Counted from the first letter of the stretch, positions 45,255-61,690 are shown. The stretch: DNA of 64,000 bases from Paguma larvata (GCA_030068075.1 CM057835.1:72171090-72235089), one strand, 5' to 3'. Made by a program: numbers and translations. The notes: a model not told the origin generated them from the letters alone.

Positions 45255-45400
45255 GGAGGTGTGGTCACCCCGGTTTTACAGGTGGGGAAACCCAGGGGGA
45301 GGTCCAGGGAGAGGGAGCGATTTGTCCAAGGTTGCCAGAGCCCAGACAGGAGCCCGGCATATCCGACCTCAGAACCTGTGCTCCTAACCTGGCCTTCCTC
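45255..45400 (-). mobile_element. MIR SINE, reverse
   Basis: GTTTTACAGGTGGGGAAACC and the downstream CAGAACCTGTGCTCCTAACC. A further reverse core lies at about 45510-45605 (AAAGAGGAGGAAACTGAGG). Confidence 0.72.
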
Positions 45401-46082
45401 CTTTGATGAGACTCAGCGACAGCCCCCAACTTCGTCCCGGAGTCGGCGCCGGACATGCCCGGCCTCTTTCCTTCTGCCTGCGAAGCTATGAGAGGCTGCT
45501 GCCTGTACACCCATTTTAAAGAGGAGGAAACTGAGGCTCCGGGAGCTAAAGCAGCTTTCCCACAGGCACGCTGCCTGTCAAGAGCCAGAGAGCTTAGAAC
45601 CCAGGCGTGAATGGCTCTAGCGTCCATGCCGTCCCGCCCCACGGGTGCCCAGGGAAGGGGCCGTCCCCGGGAGGAGCCCTGACCCTCGGCGCGCCCCGCC
45701 GCACCCCCCCAGAGGGCCCCTTGCGGTGCCCCCCCCCTCTCCGGCCCAGGCTTCCCTCCCGGCAGCCAGAAAACCAACGAGGCGGGAACCGGTGTTTACT
45801 TGGCCCTCTGCTAATGTGTCGGGCAGGCAGAGAAGACGTAGAAAAGAGAGCTTTTCAGACCCCTCCCGCAGCCCGGGTGGGATCTCGAAAGTTCCAGGAA
45901 ACTGGCCCTCAGTGCCCAGCCCCGCCCACCAAGCAGTTTGCCGCAGGGGCCTGCCGGGGCCTCGCGCCTCCCTGGCCTCGCGCCTGGTTAACCATCGGGC
46001 CGGAGCTGGAGAGACCTGGGTTCGAGTCCAGCTCTTCTCCCTCCAAGCTGCATGGCTGCCCCTCTTAAAGCTCCGGGCTCTC

Positions 46083-46310
46083 GGGGCACCCGGGCGGCTC
46101 AGTCAGTCAAGAGGCCGACTTCGGCTCAGGTCATGATCTCACGGTCTGTGAGTTCCAGCCCTGTGTCGGGCTCTGTGCTGACGGCTCGGAGCCTGGAGCC
46201 TGCTTCCGATTCTGTGTCTCCCTCTCTCTCTGCCCCTCCCCCACTCTCTCTCTCTCTCTCTCTGTCTTAAAAATACACATTAAAAGAAAATGAACGTTAA
46301 AAAAATTAAG
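46083..46310 (+). mobile_element. CAN-SINE, forward
   Basis: Head GGGGCACCCGGGCGGCTCAG, CT-rich body, tail AAAAATACACATTAAAAG. The only forward full-length copy in TRPV4. Confidence 0.93.
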
Positions 46311-46377
46311 AACAAACCCCTCCAGCCTCTCCGTCTGCGAAACGGGAGCAAATCACCCGTGTGGCACCCGTCTAGGT

Positions 46378-46535
46378 GTCGGGGACGCAGGAGCGAACAA
46401 GGATAGATGCGGTCCCTGCCTCCTGGTGCTCACGGCCCAGGAATGAACCAATCCCATGAGCGATGGTCAGGGAGGGCTTCCCAGAGGAAGGGACAGTTGA
46501 GCTGGGGACACAGAAGGGTCCAGGTTAGCCAGGCC
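46378..46535 (+). mobile_element. Ancient interspersed repeat, family not named
   Basis: GGGACGCAGGAGCGAACAAG, CCTCCTGGTGCTCACGG and GGTCAGGGAGGGCTTCCCAG resemble the repeats at 28040 and 53360. Confidence 0.5.
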
Positions 46536-46734
46536 AACAGGGGAGGGAAGGGACCGCGCTCGGCCCTGGGACGCAGAGTTTTCGCTCCGTGGGAAGTTAG
46601 CTATAGTCTTGGAAACTCAGTTTCCTGTTCTGCGAAACGGGAGGCGTAAGGATGGGCCTAAGAGAGAGGAAGTAACGGCGCCGGCTCCCCCAGCGGCTTG
46701 CAGCTATTTGCTGAGCACCTACGGGCCCCGAGCG

Positions 46735-46925
46735 TGCCTTCAGTGGATATGTCGTGGTCAGTGCTTCCTGTGTGCCTGGCACCGTGCTGACCCCGGGGCC
46801 CCACGCTCTCCGCCTGGACGGCCCCATCTTACAGATGGGAAACCGAGGCCGCGAGCCGGCAGCTCGCCCGATGCCACACAGTTGCCGAGTGTGGAGCCTG
46901 GGTTTGAACCCTGCTCCGCGGGGCT
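46735..46925 (-). mobile_element. MIR SINE, reverse
   Basis: TCTTACAGATGGGAAACCG, ATGCCACACAGTTGCCGAG and TGGGTTTGAACCCTGCTC. Confidence 0.8.
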
Positions 46926-47018
46926 CGGAAGCTGCTCGGGCTGGTCAGGGGTAAGCCCCGGGCTCCAGGTTTGGGGTCCCGGGATGACTCGGAGGCCCTT
47001 CCTCCTGTCGCCACCTAA

Positions 47019-47684
<666 letters not shown>

Positions 47685-47739
47685 TGAGTATTGCCGGCCG
47701 CTTGGCCAATGGTCTCGTCTGCGTCGAATCCGCCCGCCC

Positions 47740-47890
47740 CATCCATCCATCCGCCTACCTTTGCGTCCATCCGTCCGTCACCTCCTCCTTCGTTCCCCCA
47801 GCTACCTGTCTGTCCACCTGCTCATCCGCTCGTCCACGCGTCCGTCATCGCCCCATCAAATATCTCCCTCCCCATCTGTCGTCTCTCTAT
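47740..47890 (+). repeat. Degenerate CCAT/CCGT-type repeat
   Basis: Just after the exon 2 donor the + strand carries CATCCATCCATCCGCC and many CCGT/CCAT units, decayed. It is the complement type of the GGAT array later in the same intron. Confidence 0.75.
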
Positions 47891-49631
47891 CCAGCCGTCC
47901 CCCCGCGCCCCAAAAGCCCCTAAGAGCTTTCCTTCTGTGCGTATCTGGAGGACGGTCTTGAAGTCTGGAGATGGCCCGTCGCCGCCCGATCCTTGCCTGT
48001 CCTCCTCGCTGATTGCGGACTCATTGATGCCCTTGGACGAAGCCCTGGCATGGTCAGGCGCTGTCTGATTCACATAGTCAGTGTTTCACCCACCGCGTGC
48101 CCGGCAGTGGGGGTGGCCCGGTGGCCCCAGGGGTGAGCCAGACCCGGTAGCGCTCCCGCAGAGCTCAGACGCCGCGTGGCCTTCCCCAGCACCTTCCTTG
48201 CGGAGGAAAGCAAATAGGCTCGTGAGCATCCCACTCGGGTTGGGGGAGGTGCTGAGGCAGAGAGGGGAGCTGGTATAGGAAAGGCAGTCCGGGAGGGCTT
48301 CTTGGAGGAGTCGACATTTAAGCCCAAAGCCAAGGGATGAGAAGGGGCAGGCCCCCGGGCTCAGGAAGGTGTTCCAGTGGACGGACGTGCACGTGCCGGG
48401 GCCCGAGGCTGAAGAGGCCGGATGTGCCCAAAGACAGACCTCACAGACATCCCCGCGCTGCTGCACAACCTGTACCACCTCTGCTCAGAGGAGGGCAGGG
48501 CTCCCGGCTGTCTCCCTTTCCCTTCCCGGAAGCTGGCGGGCTCCGTGTCTCCCTTTCCCTTCCCGACCCTCTCCTTCGGGCCCTCACCCCACCCCTACCC
48601 CAGACAGTCAGGGCTAGTAGCTTTGGAGGGCCGTGCAGGAACCGGGGGTGTGGCCGAGGTCTCCGGAGACCCCGAGCACCGCCTCATGCCGTGTGGGTGT
48701 GAGAGTGTTTTCTTCATTTCGTTTTTTGGCTCCGGGTTCACAATTCAGGAGCAGATGAGATGGGGGCTGCCCAGGTGCTCTCAGGACGGTAGCGGTCTGT
48801 GCCCTCGTCCTCAGGGGGGGCAGCCCTGCCACTGCCGTGGCACCTGCCGCTGGAGGCCCTGCCCCAAGAGGGGGTGGTCTGGGGCCCGGGCAGAGGAAGG
48901 TAGGAGGACAGCTGTCCGTGTCACCTGGCCTGCCACCGGCTCTCTCTGCCCCTCAGCCCCTCCTGCTGCCCCCCCCCACAGCCTGACCTCAACTCCCCTC
49001 CCGCCTGCCCACCTCTGTCCCTGCTCCCTCCTCGGCTCCCTGCCCTGTCTCTGTTTCTGTCTTTCTCTGCTCTATCCTCTGTTCATTTAATAGATTCTTA
49101 CTGTGCCCCGTATGCACCAGGCACTGGGCGGGTGGAGACGTCACTCAGAGCATTCTCGCCCTTCCAGGAGCCCCCTCGGCTCGCGCTGCTCCCAGTTCTC
49201 TGTCTCTTAAAACCTGGCACACAGTAGGTGCCCAGGTAGTGTTTGTCGAATGGCCAAAGGAATATCCATTTCTTCCCTCACTCTGTCTCTCCGCTGCCCC
49301 ACTCCCAGCCCCCTGGGGGTCACGTCCTGTCTCTGCCTGCCTCTGTAGCTCAGTGTTTCTGCCACACGCATACAGGTTCCGGACACACAGTGGGCGCTAA
49401 ATAACAACAGCAATGTCAGCTAATGTGTATTGAGTGTTCACTGTGTGTGGGCCTTGAATCGAGCACCTAGGTGCTCATTTTTCTCAAATGTTTGTTGAAT
49501 GAATAAATCAATGAGTGAGTGGTTGAATAAATGAATGAGTCGCTTTATCTTTTAGTCTGGTGTTCCTCCTTTATTTCTCACTCTCTATGTCTCCTTTGGT
49601 CTCTGGCTTAGTAAATACTCAGCAACTGACA

Positions 49632-51062
49632 AATGGAAGGGTGGATGGGTGGATGGGTGGATGGATGGGCAGGCAGGTGGTGGATGTATGGGTGGGGAGG
49701 TGGGTGGATGGATGGGTGGGTGAGTAGGTGGGTAGATGGATGGATGGATGGATGGGTGAGTGGGTGGGTAGATGGATGGGTGGGTGGGGAGGTGGATGGA
49801 TGGATGAGTGGATGGGTAGATGGATGGGTGGGTGGGGAGGTGGATGGATGGGTGGATGGATGAGTGGATGGGTAGATGGATAGGTAGGTGGGTAGGTGGA
49901 TTGATGGATGGATGCATGGATGCATGGATGGATGGATGAGTGGATGGGTAGATGGGTGGGTCGGAGGTGGGTGGATGGATGGGTGGATGGATGGATGGAT
50001 GGATGGATGAGTGGGTGGGTGTAGGTGGATGGATGGGTGGATGGATGGATGGATGGATGAATGGATGGGTGTAGGAAGATGGATGGATAGGTGGATGGAT
50101 GGATGGATGGATGGATGGATGAATGGGTGGGTGTAGGTAGATGGATGGATGGATGGATGGGTGAGTGGGTGGGTAGATGGATGGGTAGATGGATGGATGG
50201 ATGAGTGGGTGGGTAGATGGATGGGTGAGTGGGTAGGTGGATTGATAGATGGATGAATGGATGGATGGATGGATGAGTGGATGGGTAGATGGATGTGTGG
50301 GTGGGTGTAGGTAGATGGATGGATGGGTGGATGGATGGATGGATGAGTGGATGGGTAGATGGATGTGTGGGTGGGTGTAGGTAGATGGATGGATGGGTGG
50401 ATGGATGGGTGGATGGATGGATGGGTAGATGGATGGATAGATGGATGGATAGATGGATGGATGGGTGGATGGATGGATGGATGAGTGGGTGGGTAGATGG
50501 ATGGGTGTGTGGAGAGGTGGATGGAGGGATGGATGGGTGGATGGATGGATCGATGGATGGATGGATGAGTGGATGGGTAGATGGGTGTGTGGGGAGGTGG
50601 GTAGATGGATGGGTGGATGAATGGGTGGGTAGATGGATATGTGGGTGGGTAGGTGGATGGATGGATGAATAGATGGATGGATGGATGGATGAGTGGGTGG
50701 GTGGGTGGATGGATGGATGGATGGATGGATGGACGGATGGATGAGTGGGTGGGTAGATGGATGGATGGGTGGGTGGATGGATGGATGGATGGATGGATGG
50801 ATGGATGGATGAGTGGGTGGGTAGATGAATGGATGGGTAGGTGGATGGATGGATGAATAGATGGATGGATGGATGGATGAGTGGGTGGGTAGATGGATGG
50901 ATGGATGGATGGATGGATGGACGGATGGATGAGTGGGTGGGTAGATGGATGGATTGGTGGGAAGGTGAATGTATGTGGGTGGCTGGTTGGGTGGGTAAGG
51001 GGACGAATGGTTGCGTGAGTGGGTGGGTGGATGGATGGGTGGGTGGGTGGATGGACAGGCAG
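49632..51062 (+). repeat. GGAT/GGTG minisatellite array, 1.4 kb
   Basis: Units are variants of GGAT, GGGT, GAGT and AGAT. Higher-order structure is visible. A 70-bp period repeats exactly for at least 50 bases (50281-50330 and 50351-50400). A 188-bp period joins about 50645-50760 to 50833-50950, with the rare ACGG variant at 50733 and 50921. A 496-codon open frame on the minus strand (HPSIHPS type) and shorter plus-strand frames (MDGWMDGW type) are by-products of the repeat. Confidence 0.97.
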
Positions 51063-51131
51063 GCTTATATGTTTCTTTTGTCTGTTTCCACCTAACACAT
51101 AGCAGGTACTAGTTAGAGTTTGTTGGGATAA

Positions 51132-51689
<558 letters not shown>

Positions 51690-53359
51690 TAGTTATGGAC
51701 GGGTCAGCGTTGTAGGTACGCGAGTCCCCTCACCTGGGTTCAAGTCCCGCCTCCACGACTTCAGAGATACGTGGCCTCTCCGAGCCTCAATTTCCTCATC
51801 TGTAAATGAGGGAGTAAGACCAGCGAAGTCCTGACAGGGCATTCCTGTTTCTGTCCCGGGCTCTGCCCTACCCCCACCCAGCTTTCGGGCTCCCCTCCCT
51901 CGGCCGCAGCCGCAGTCACCACTGTCCCGGACTTCCCCCAGCCCAGAGGGCTCGCCCTTCAGCCCAGACCCACACCTCAGGGCCTCAGCTCCCTCTGCCG
52001 CCCAGGCTCCCCCTGCAAATCGGCAAAGTTGGCCTTTGAGCCTCTGGGCCCGCGTCAGTCACCTGCTGTGTGCCAGGTACCCGGTTTAGCAGCCGTAACT
52101 CACTGGCCAAATGACCCCACAAGTCCACATGAGAGGTTAAGGACGGTGGCACCCGCCACAAGGGAGGTCCAGCGGCGGTCTGCGGCTCGGGGCTGACGGG
52201 GCTTCGGGGAGGGCTGGGGGCCCGTGTTTGGAGACTTCGGGTACTTTCAGGTCAGTTACGTGCCCAAACAGGGTGACCTCATCAGCGGTACATTTTTCAC
52301 GTGTACCTTTATCAACCAGATTCTCTGAACACCGTAGGGGTCCTCTCTGCCCTCAGAGGGTCTCAGCCACTACGTGAATCATCTCATTTGGAGGTAACCC
52401 CACTTTTAAGCCCCTCCAGGCCCCTCCCCCACTTCCTTAGGCACAAGTGGGGAAACTTGGAGTAGAGCGAACCCTGTGTCTTCAGTGGGACAGTGCGGCT
52501 CCAGGCCGGGCTTGCAAGGCTCCTGCTTCTCGCGAGTTCAGGGCCGAGTCGGGGCTTTTCGCCAAGACCAGGGACCCCCAGAAGAGTATTCGTGTGCATA
52601 AATAGGGGTGGGGGTCCCCGGAAACTGCGGAGAACAGTGCATGTGTAGAGGGGCATTAACCAGAGGCCTGCGACGTGCATTAAGCTGTCTGTAGGGCTGC
52701 TCGCCTGCTCTGGCCCCTTCTAAGGCCCTGGAGCTAATTTTGAATTCATAATTGCATATTTTCTTTTCATAAACAGAACCCCCAAGTTGTGTAAGTCTGA
52801 GGCCCCGCGAAGCCTGGATTCGCCCCCGCATGGTTCTCTAGCCAGAGGCTCATGAGCTGATCTGATTCTCGGGGGGGGGGTCTGTGACCACCACCCCTCA
52901 AAGTTTTGACAACCCTCCAATTTGGCGTTATATTTTTTCAAGCCCCTTGGCCCTCTTGACTCCCTAGGGCACTTCGCCACCTGGTGGTGGAGTCTTGGAA
53001 CTGCGTATCCCTTCTCGTTTCCGGGAAGGGCTTGCTGTTGGCATTTCGTCCCAGGACCCGGGCTGGCAGCCCCCCAACCCCGCTATAGCCTGGGTCTGGG
53101 GGTGTGGAAGCCCAAATTCAAGGTCCGATTCCATGCTCCGAACCAGCCCCTTTGGGTGATCTGTGGTTTGGAATTCCCCGTGGCGATCGGCTCGTCAGAT
53201 GCCGTGCTGGTCATGAGACGAACAGTGATGAATGAAGCAGACACAACCCTGTCCAAGTTGCTCACAGTTTCCTGGGTGAGATCAACATTGAGCAAGCAAC
53301 CACAGGAATGAAAACAGTTCTAAACTGTAATGCGTGCCAACAAGCGGCCGTGTCGGAGG

Positions 53360-53770
53360 ATCTGACCTAGTCAGGAAAATCTGGGAGAGCTTCCTGGAAG
53401 AGGCGATAGGCTGAATCTGAATGAGGTGCAGTTAACCAACCAAAAAGAGAAGGAAAGACCATGGAGGGGATGAAGGGACAGCATGTGCAAAGGCCCTGTG
53501 CCTCACTGGTCACCGTTGTACTCTGAGGTGACCGCTCCAGCTGCTGTGTGGATTGAAGGAAAGCCCGAGGGCCTGGTGCAAACCAGGCAGGTGTCTTGGG
53601 CCAGGGGGGTGGCAGTGGACATGGGGAGGGGTGGAGGGATTGAATGGGACATGCCGGGGGGGTGGATGTAGAGGGCAAGGACAAGGGTGACACAAAGATT
53701 TCTGGCTGGATGGGGACACCATCCTCTGCAGAGGGGACACTTGCAGGCTGGAGGTGGGTTTGGGGAGGGA
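53360..53770 (+). mobile_element. Ancient interspersed repeat, family not named
   Basis: CTGGGAGAGCTTCCTGGAAG, CATGTGCAAAGGCCCTGTGC and CTCCAGCTGCTGTGTGGATT follow the same old repeat as at 28040, here as the longest copy. Confidence 0.65.
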
Positions 53771-54844
53771 AAGACGCTGAGGTCAGCATTCAGGGCTCCC
53801 CTGCCCCCTGCCCACCACCACCCTGCACTTACACAGATGGAGAACTGGAGTCTGCTTTTCATTCACGTAACAGCTTCCCGGTGGCTCTGGGCTGGGCACC
53901 GGGGGCACGGCGGGAAGCAGCTGGGGACCAGGCTTGTCCAGGAGACCTCAGTCCTGCGCCTTGGGACCGAATTCGGGTCTCTGGCAGTCTTTCACGTTCT
54001 CCCCACCGACTCCTGACATCTAGAGAGAAAGTTCCGAGCACCTCCCTCGGAGCCGGAGTAACGGCTCCACCAGTACCGCGTCTTAGGACCTTGACCTGCC
54101 TGGGTTGGGCGCCACGCGCCCTTCCATTTCCTCTGTGGCCTCGATTTAGCCGGAAAGGAAACTGAAGCAGAGGAAAGGTCACGCAGAAACCGGGAGGAAA
54201 GCCGGGATTTGAACCCCGATTTGTCTCCAGAGCAGGCAGCTCACTCACAGCTGCGTCTCCCATTCCCGACCCCGCTGCTGCCTCGACCGCTCCCGAGTCC
54301 CCAGCCCCGTCCTGCCCCGGGCCGGGTTCACGGGGGAGTCTGTTTTCACCGACTCGTTCTTTCAAGGTGTAAGTCAGCTCGCGTAACCGCAGAAGTTAAC
54401 ACCGGGGGAAAGAGAGTTGCCAGGGGCCGTTGGCGATGTCGGTGGGCAGCGTCAGGACCCGTTTGCACCCCATGGAGACTGGCTGTGTGAGGGAGGTTTG
54501 ACAATGAGATGAAACTCGCTCAAGGCAGGCCTTCGATGTCATTAGTGCGACATCGAAACCCTCTCCCGCCCCCCCCCCCCCCGGTAATTTCATACCCACC
54601 ATGGCAGGCGGTCTGCACTTTGGGGACCGTCGCACCCCCTCTGCTCCCTTCTAGAAGCGCTGGTTGATGTCAGTGCTTCGAGGAGGAGGGTCCCGTGTTC
54701 TGATAGGTGGCAAACGCCACCCGCCGGATCTGGCTTTTAGAGCTTCACAGTCTCCATCAGTACGCTAAAGGCTCTGACACAGCCTGTAGTCAGTAAGTAT
54801 GGCTGGCTTTGTTTAAGCCAGCCTCCCTCACCGCTTACTTGAGT

Positions 54845-55061
54845 TTTTTTTTTTTTTTTAACCTTTATTTATTTTCGAGAGACACAGAGACACAGCGTGA
54901 GCAGGGAAAGGGCAGAGAGAGAGGGAGACACAGAATCGGAAGCAGGCTCCAGGCTCCGAGCGTCAGCACAGAGCCCGATGCGGGGCTCGAACTCACAGAC
55001 CGTGAGATCATGACCTGAGCCGAAGTCGGCCGCTTAACCCACTGAGCCTCCCAGGCGTCCC
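54845..55061 (-). mobile_element. CAN-SINE, reverse
   Basis: Poly-T then TTATTTATTTTCGAGAGAC, body GAAGCAGGCTCCAGGCTCC, head GAGCCTCCCAGGCGTCCC. Lies 200 bases before exon 4. Confidence 0.93.
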
Positions 55062-55249
55062 TGAGTTTAAAATTCCCTGCAAATTATGCTTTGGAAGATC
55101 CCAGTCTCTGTAGGCGCAGCTTCTCTCGTTTCGAAGAACTGCCCCTCGGAGGTGACCGGACCCCCTCCGGACCTCGGGCGTCCTGCCCGGTGCCCTGGCC
55201 CCTGTGGCCCGGGAGCTTCGTACCGGAGACTGACCACCCTTCATCCTGA

Positions 55250-56331
<1,082 letters not shown>

Positions 56332-56547
56332 TGACCCCGTGTCGGTGCCGGTCGCCTGTGAGGGAGAGGGCGTCACCCCACCTCCCTGAGCCTCGGCTTC
56401 CCCATCGGTGCAGCGGGGCCCATGAAAGCCCCCGGGGCTGGGGTAGGTTGTCGGCATGTCCTTCGGCCGTCCCAGGGGTCAGACTGGTCACCGCCACGTC
56501 CCAGCTGAACCAGTGAAAGATTCTCAGTTTCACCCCTGCTTCGATAT

Positions 56548-56606
56548 TTTTTTAAGTTTATTTATTTTGAGAGAGAGAGAGAGAGAGTGAGCACAAGCAG
56601 GGGAGG

Positions 56607-56640
<34 letters not shown>

Positions 56641-56762
56641 CAAGCAGGCTCCATACAGTCAGTGCAGAGCCCGAGGCGGGGCTCAAACCCACGAACCGCG
56701 AGATCACGACCTGAGTTGACATCAAGTCAGACGCTTCACCGACTGAGCCGCCCAGGCACCCC
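56548..56762 (-). mobile_element. CAN-SINE, reverse
   Basis: TTTTTTTAAGTTTATTTATT at the left, two (GA)n runs, head GAGCCGCCCAGGCACCCC ending at 56762. Confidence 0.92.
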
Positions 56763-56907
56763 TGAATTTCCCCGCTGCCTGAAGGCACATGTTGTGTGAA
56801 GTTCAGGGACGAGGTCCCTCAAAGGGTCCCTCGCAGCCTCCGAGTCGCAAGCCCACAGCCCGGCTCCCGCACGTCCCCCGCGGACATGTGCGACCGCTTC
56901 CGCGTGA

Positions 56908-57633
<726 letters not shown>

Positions 57634-57657
57634 TAGTAGCTCGGCCCCCGACCCGCT

Positions 57658-57822
57658 GAGAAAGAGAAAGAGGGCAGAGAGAGAGAGGGAGAGAGAATCC
57701 CAAGCAGGCTCCGCGCTGTCAGCACAGAGCCCAATGCGGGGCTCGAACTCATGACCGTGAGAGCATGACCTGAGCCGAAATCAAGAGTCAGATGCTTAAC
57801 CGACTGAGCCGCACAGGCGCCC
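57658..57822 (-). mobile_element. CAN-SINE, reverse, tail lost
   Basis: Starts within the GA-rich body, so the A-rich tail side is absent; head GAGCCGCACAGGCGCCCC ends at 57822. It may be an older, partly deleted copy. Confidence 0.88.
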
Positions 57823-58071
57823 CTGCGATCCGGATTTTTATGGCCGGTCTGGTTCAGTGTGGCTTCGGCTGACCGCGTGGCCTCAGGGAACACCCTCCTT
57901 CTCTCCGAGCCTCTGTTTGCTCATCTGAAAGCCGAGGTGGTAAGAGAAAGAACAGGATGACGTCAGTGCAGGGTCCGGCTCGGGGCGCGCTCGGTGACTG
58001 TTTCCTCCCTGCCACATCCTGCTCTCGGGGGGGCACCCGGAGCACTGGCGTCCCTCCCTGGGCCCCCCTGA

Positions 58072-58374
<303 letters not shown>

Positions 58375-58564
58375 TGACATGCTGTGTGACTCGGGACAAG
58401 TGACCCACCCTCTCTGAGTCCCAGCTTCCTCTTTTCGAAAATGGGGAGAAGGACAGTTGCCATCCCACAGAGTTGTTGGGAGGACCAAACGAGTTCGTTT
58501 GAGAACAGTCTGGCACGGCAACGTTACATGGCAGCCGTTGTCTTCGGTAGTCGTTAGGCGGAGT

Positions 58565-58745
58565 TATAAAAGCTCTTTTTTTTCACTTAGCAGCATTTTG
58601 CGAACATCGTTTTGCACCATTAAATACTCTTCTGCAATATCATCGCTGCGAGTAAACGGACCGCATTCTAATTAACCATGCTTCTAGTCCTCGTCATTTG
58701 GGTTTGTTTCCGCCTTTAACTATCAGGAGTGACGCTGCAGTCGCA
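58565..58745 (+). mobile_element. L1M-type LINE fragment
   Basis: TTCACTTAGCAGCATTTTGC, CATTAAATACTCTTCTGCAA and GGAGTGACGCTGCAG follow old L1 3' text. Confidence 0.65.
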
Positions 58746-59099
58746 TCTCTGCGGCTACGTGGTGGCCCAGATCCATGGTTGCGAAGAAGTCAAGTCACCG
58801 AAGGGCCGGGATGCAGATCAAAGGCTGGGGGCTGGGTGCCGAAGGTCTCCCTTCCCTCCCCGGCTCTGTGAGCTCGGACGGACGCCTTCCCTTGCTGGAG
58901 CTCACTTCCCTCATCTTTGAAATCAGTGACTAGCTTGACTTAGAACAGGGGTGCTGGGAGCTTTAGCATCTCCGACGCAAGCTTCGATTGGTACTGTCTG
59001 CCTGGGGAACAACTCTATAGAGAACTATTGTGCAGGGCTCAATGACTGATGTCTTCCCGGGGTTCAGCCTTGGGGGGAGTCAAGTGTCTGTCATCCTGG

Positions 59100-59245
59100 G
59101 GCCAAATTTCCCATTCCTGCTTCCTGACTCAGAACTTCTGAGGGCGAAGCCCGCGGATTTAGGTTTTTGATGAGCTACACAGGTGATTTTGCTACCAGCA
59201 AAAATCCACAGGTTGGGGTTTGGGGACCATGAGAGTAGCTTCCCA
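59100..59245 (+). mobile_element. MER5A-like hAT fragment
   Basis: CCTGACTCAGAACTTCTGAG, GCGGATTTAGG and CACAGGTGATTTTGCT resemble the middle of MER5A. Confidence 0.6.
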
Positions 59246-59368
59246 GCCCTGGCTTCTCTAAGCCTAGAATAGGCTGGAAAGGTAAACTGGGGCAGAACTG
59301 GGGGGAGCCTCGAATCCGGAGCCCAGGAGTTTGGTGTCGATTCTGAATCTCCATCCAGTTCCCCGTGA

Positions 59369-59818
<450 letters not shown>

Positions 59819-59873
59819 TAGGGCCAGAAGTCAGAGGGGCAGGGCAAGGACCGAGTGCCACCTGTCCCCTCAG

Positions 59874-59966
59874 CCGCCGTACCCTTACCGCACCACCGTG
59901 GACTACCTGAGGCTGGCGGGCGAGATCATCACGCTCCTCACCGGGGTCCTGTTCTTCTTCACCAAC
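59874..59966 (+). CDS. TRPV4: TRPV4 exon 9
   Basis: Residues 498-528 ([20 protein letters not shown]...LFFFTN), the start and core of S2. It ends in phase 0, which sets the frame needed in exon 10. Acceptor CCTCAG|CCGC, donor AAC|GTGAGT. Confidence 0.98.
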
Positions 59967-60228
59967 GTGAGTGCTTGGCCCGCGACGCCGTCCACCCCGC
60001 CCTGCCTCCTCCCTTCCTCCTTCCTCCTTTCATGTCCCCCCCCCCCCGCCATCCACTCCATTCTTCTGCCCCCTCTTCCAAGCCGGCACCCTCCTTCTCT
60101 GGTTTTCCCTCCTTCCCCCAACAGAAAAGAGCCCGTCATCTGGTCTCTGCCTCCCTCTCTCCTCTCCCCTCCCCTCTGCCCTCCTACCGTCTCCACCCTG
60201 CTCTCACCTGCCTCCTCCCCTCTCCCAG

Positions 60229-60300
60229 ATCAAAGACTTGTTCATGAAGAATGCCAGGAGTGAATTCTCTCTTCATCGATGGCTCCTTCCAGCTACTCTA
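60229..60300 (+). CDS. TRPV4: TRPV4 exon 10 with net 2-base deletion
   Basis: It starts in frame (IKDLFMK, end of S2) and ends in the frame of S3 ([12 protein letters not shown]), but the two parts do not share a phase. It is 72 bases; exon 9 ends in phase 0 and exon 11 needs two bases carried over, so 74 are required. Human text reads MKKCPGVN here. The loss lies within 60247-60258: one A is missing and CCCTGG is read as CCAGG. Splice sites CCCAG|ATC and CTA|GTGAGT are intact. Read literally the protein goes out of frame after MK and meets a stop in exon 11. Confidence 0.92.
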
Positions 60301-61195
<895 letters not shown>

Positions 61196-61356
61196 TGAGG
61201 ACATGGGGCACTGTGGGGGGCAGCAGGCAGGGTCTGGACCTCGCTGGAGTGGGGGAAGGGACAGGGTGGAGGTGGGAAGATCCGGGATGGAAAAGTCGGG
61301 AAAGCAAGAAACCACGTGCCTCCTCTTTGTCTCCGTATCCCCACTCGCGCCTTTAG

Positions 61357-61423
61357 ATCCTCTTCAAAGACCTCTTCCGCTTCCTGCTGGTGTACTTGCT
61401 CTTCATGATCGGCTATGCCTCAG
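61357..61423 (+). CDS. TRPV4: TRPV4 exon 12
   Basis: Residues 609-630 and one base of 631 (ILFKDLFRFLLVYLLFMIGY): S4-S5 linker and S5. R616 and V620, sites of human gain-of-function changes, are normal. Acceptor TTTAG|ATCC, donor TCAG|GTGAGC. Confidence 0.97.
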
Positions 61424-61569
61424 GTGAGCTCGGGGCCGCCAGGCGGGCCTGGCGGGGGCGGCGCAAGGACCGGAAGGGCGGCCGCGGTGCGTGGAGGACG
61501 GTCACCAGCGTGCGCCGATTTCTCCCTGCGCGCCGGGCACTGGGCCCGTGTCCTGTCCCATCCCCGCCT

Positions 61570-61690
61570 CATCAGTACCCCCGACAGGTCGGGGACGTGA
61601 GTGCCTTTCTTACCCCTTTTACGGATAAGAAAACCGAGGTTCAGGAAGGTTAAATAACTCGCCCCAAGTTCGAAAGCTAGGAAATGGTAG
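61570..61690 (-). mobile_element. MIR SINE, reverse
   Basis: CTTTTACGGATAAGAAAACC and GAAGGTTAAATAACTCGCC. Confidence 0.75.

Noticed and set aside
49632..51062. CRISPR-like array
   Set aside because: No distinct spacers or constant repeats of 25-40 bases; it is a simple-sequence minisatellite in a mammalian intron.
49608..51098. 496-codon open frame on the minus strand ([11 protein letters not shown] type)
   Set aside because: It is the translation of a tetranucleotide array that lacks stops in this frame. It lies within a TRPV4 intron and has no promoter, splice or family support.
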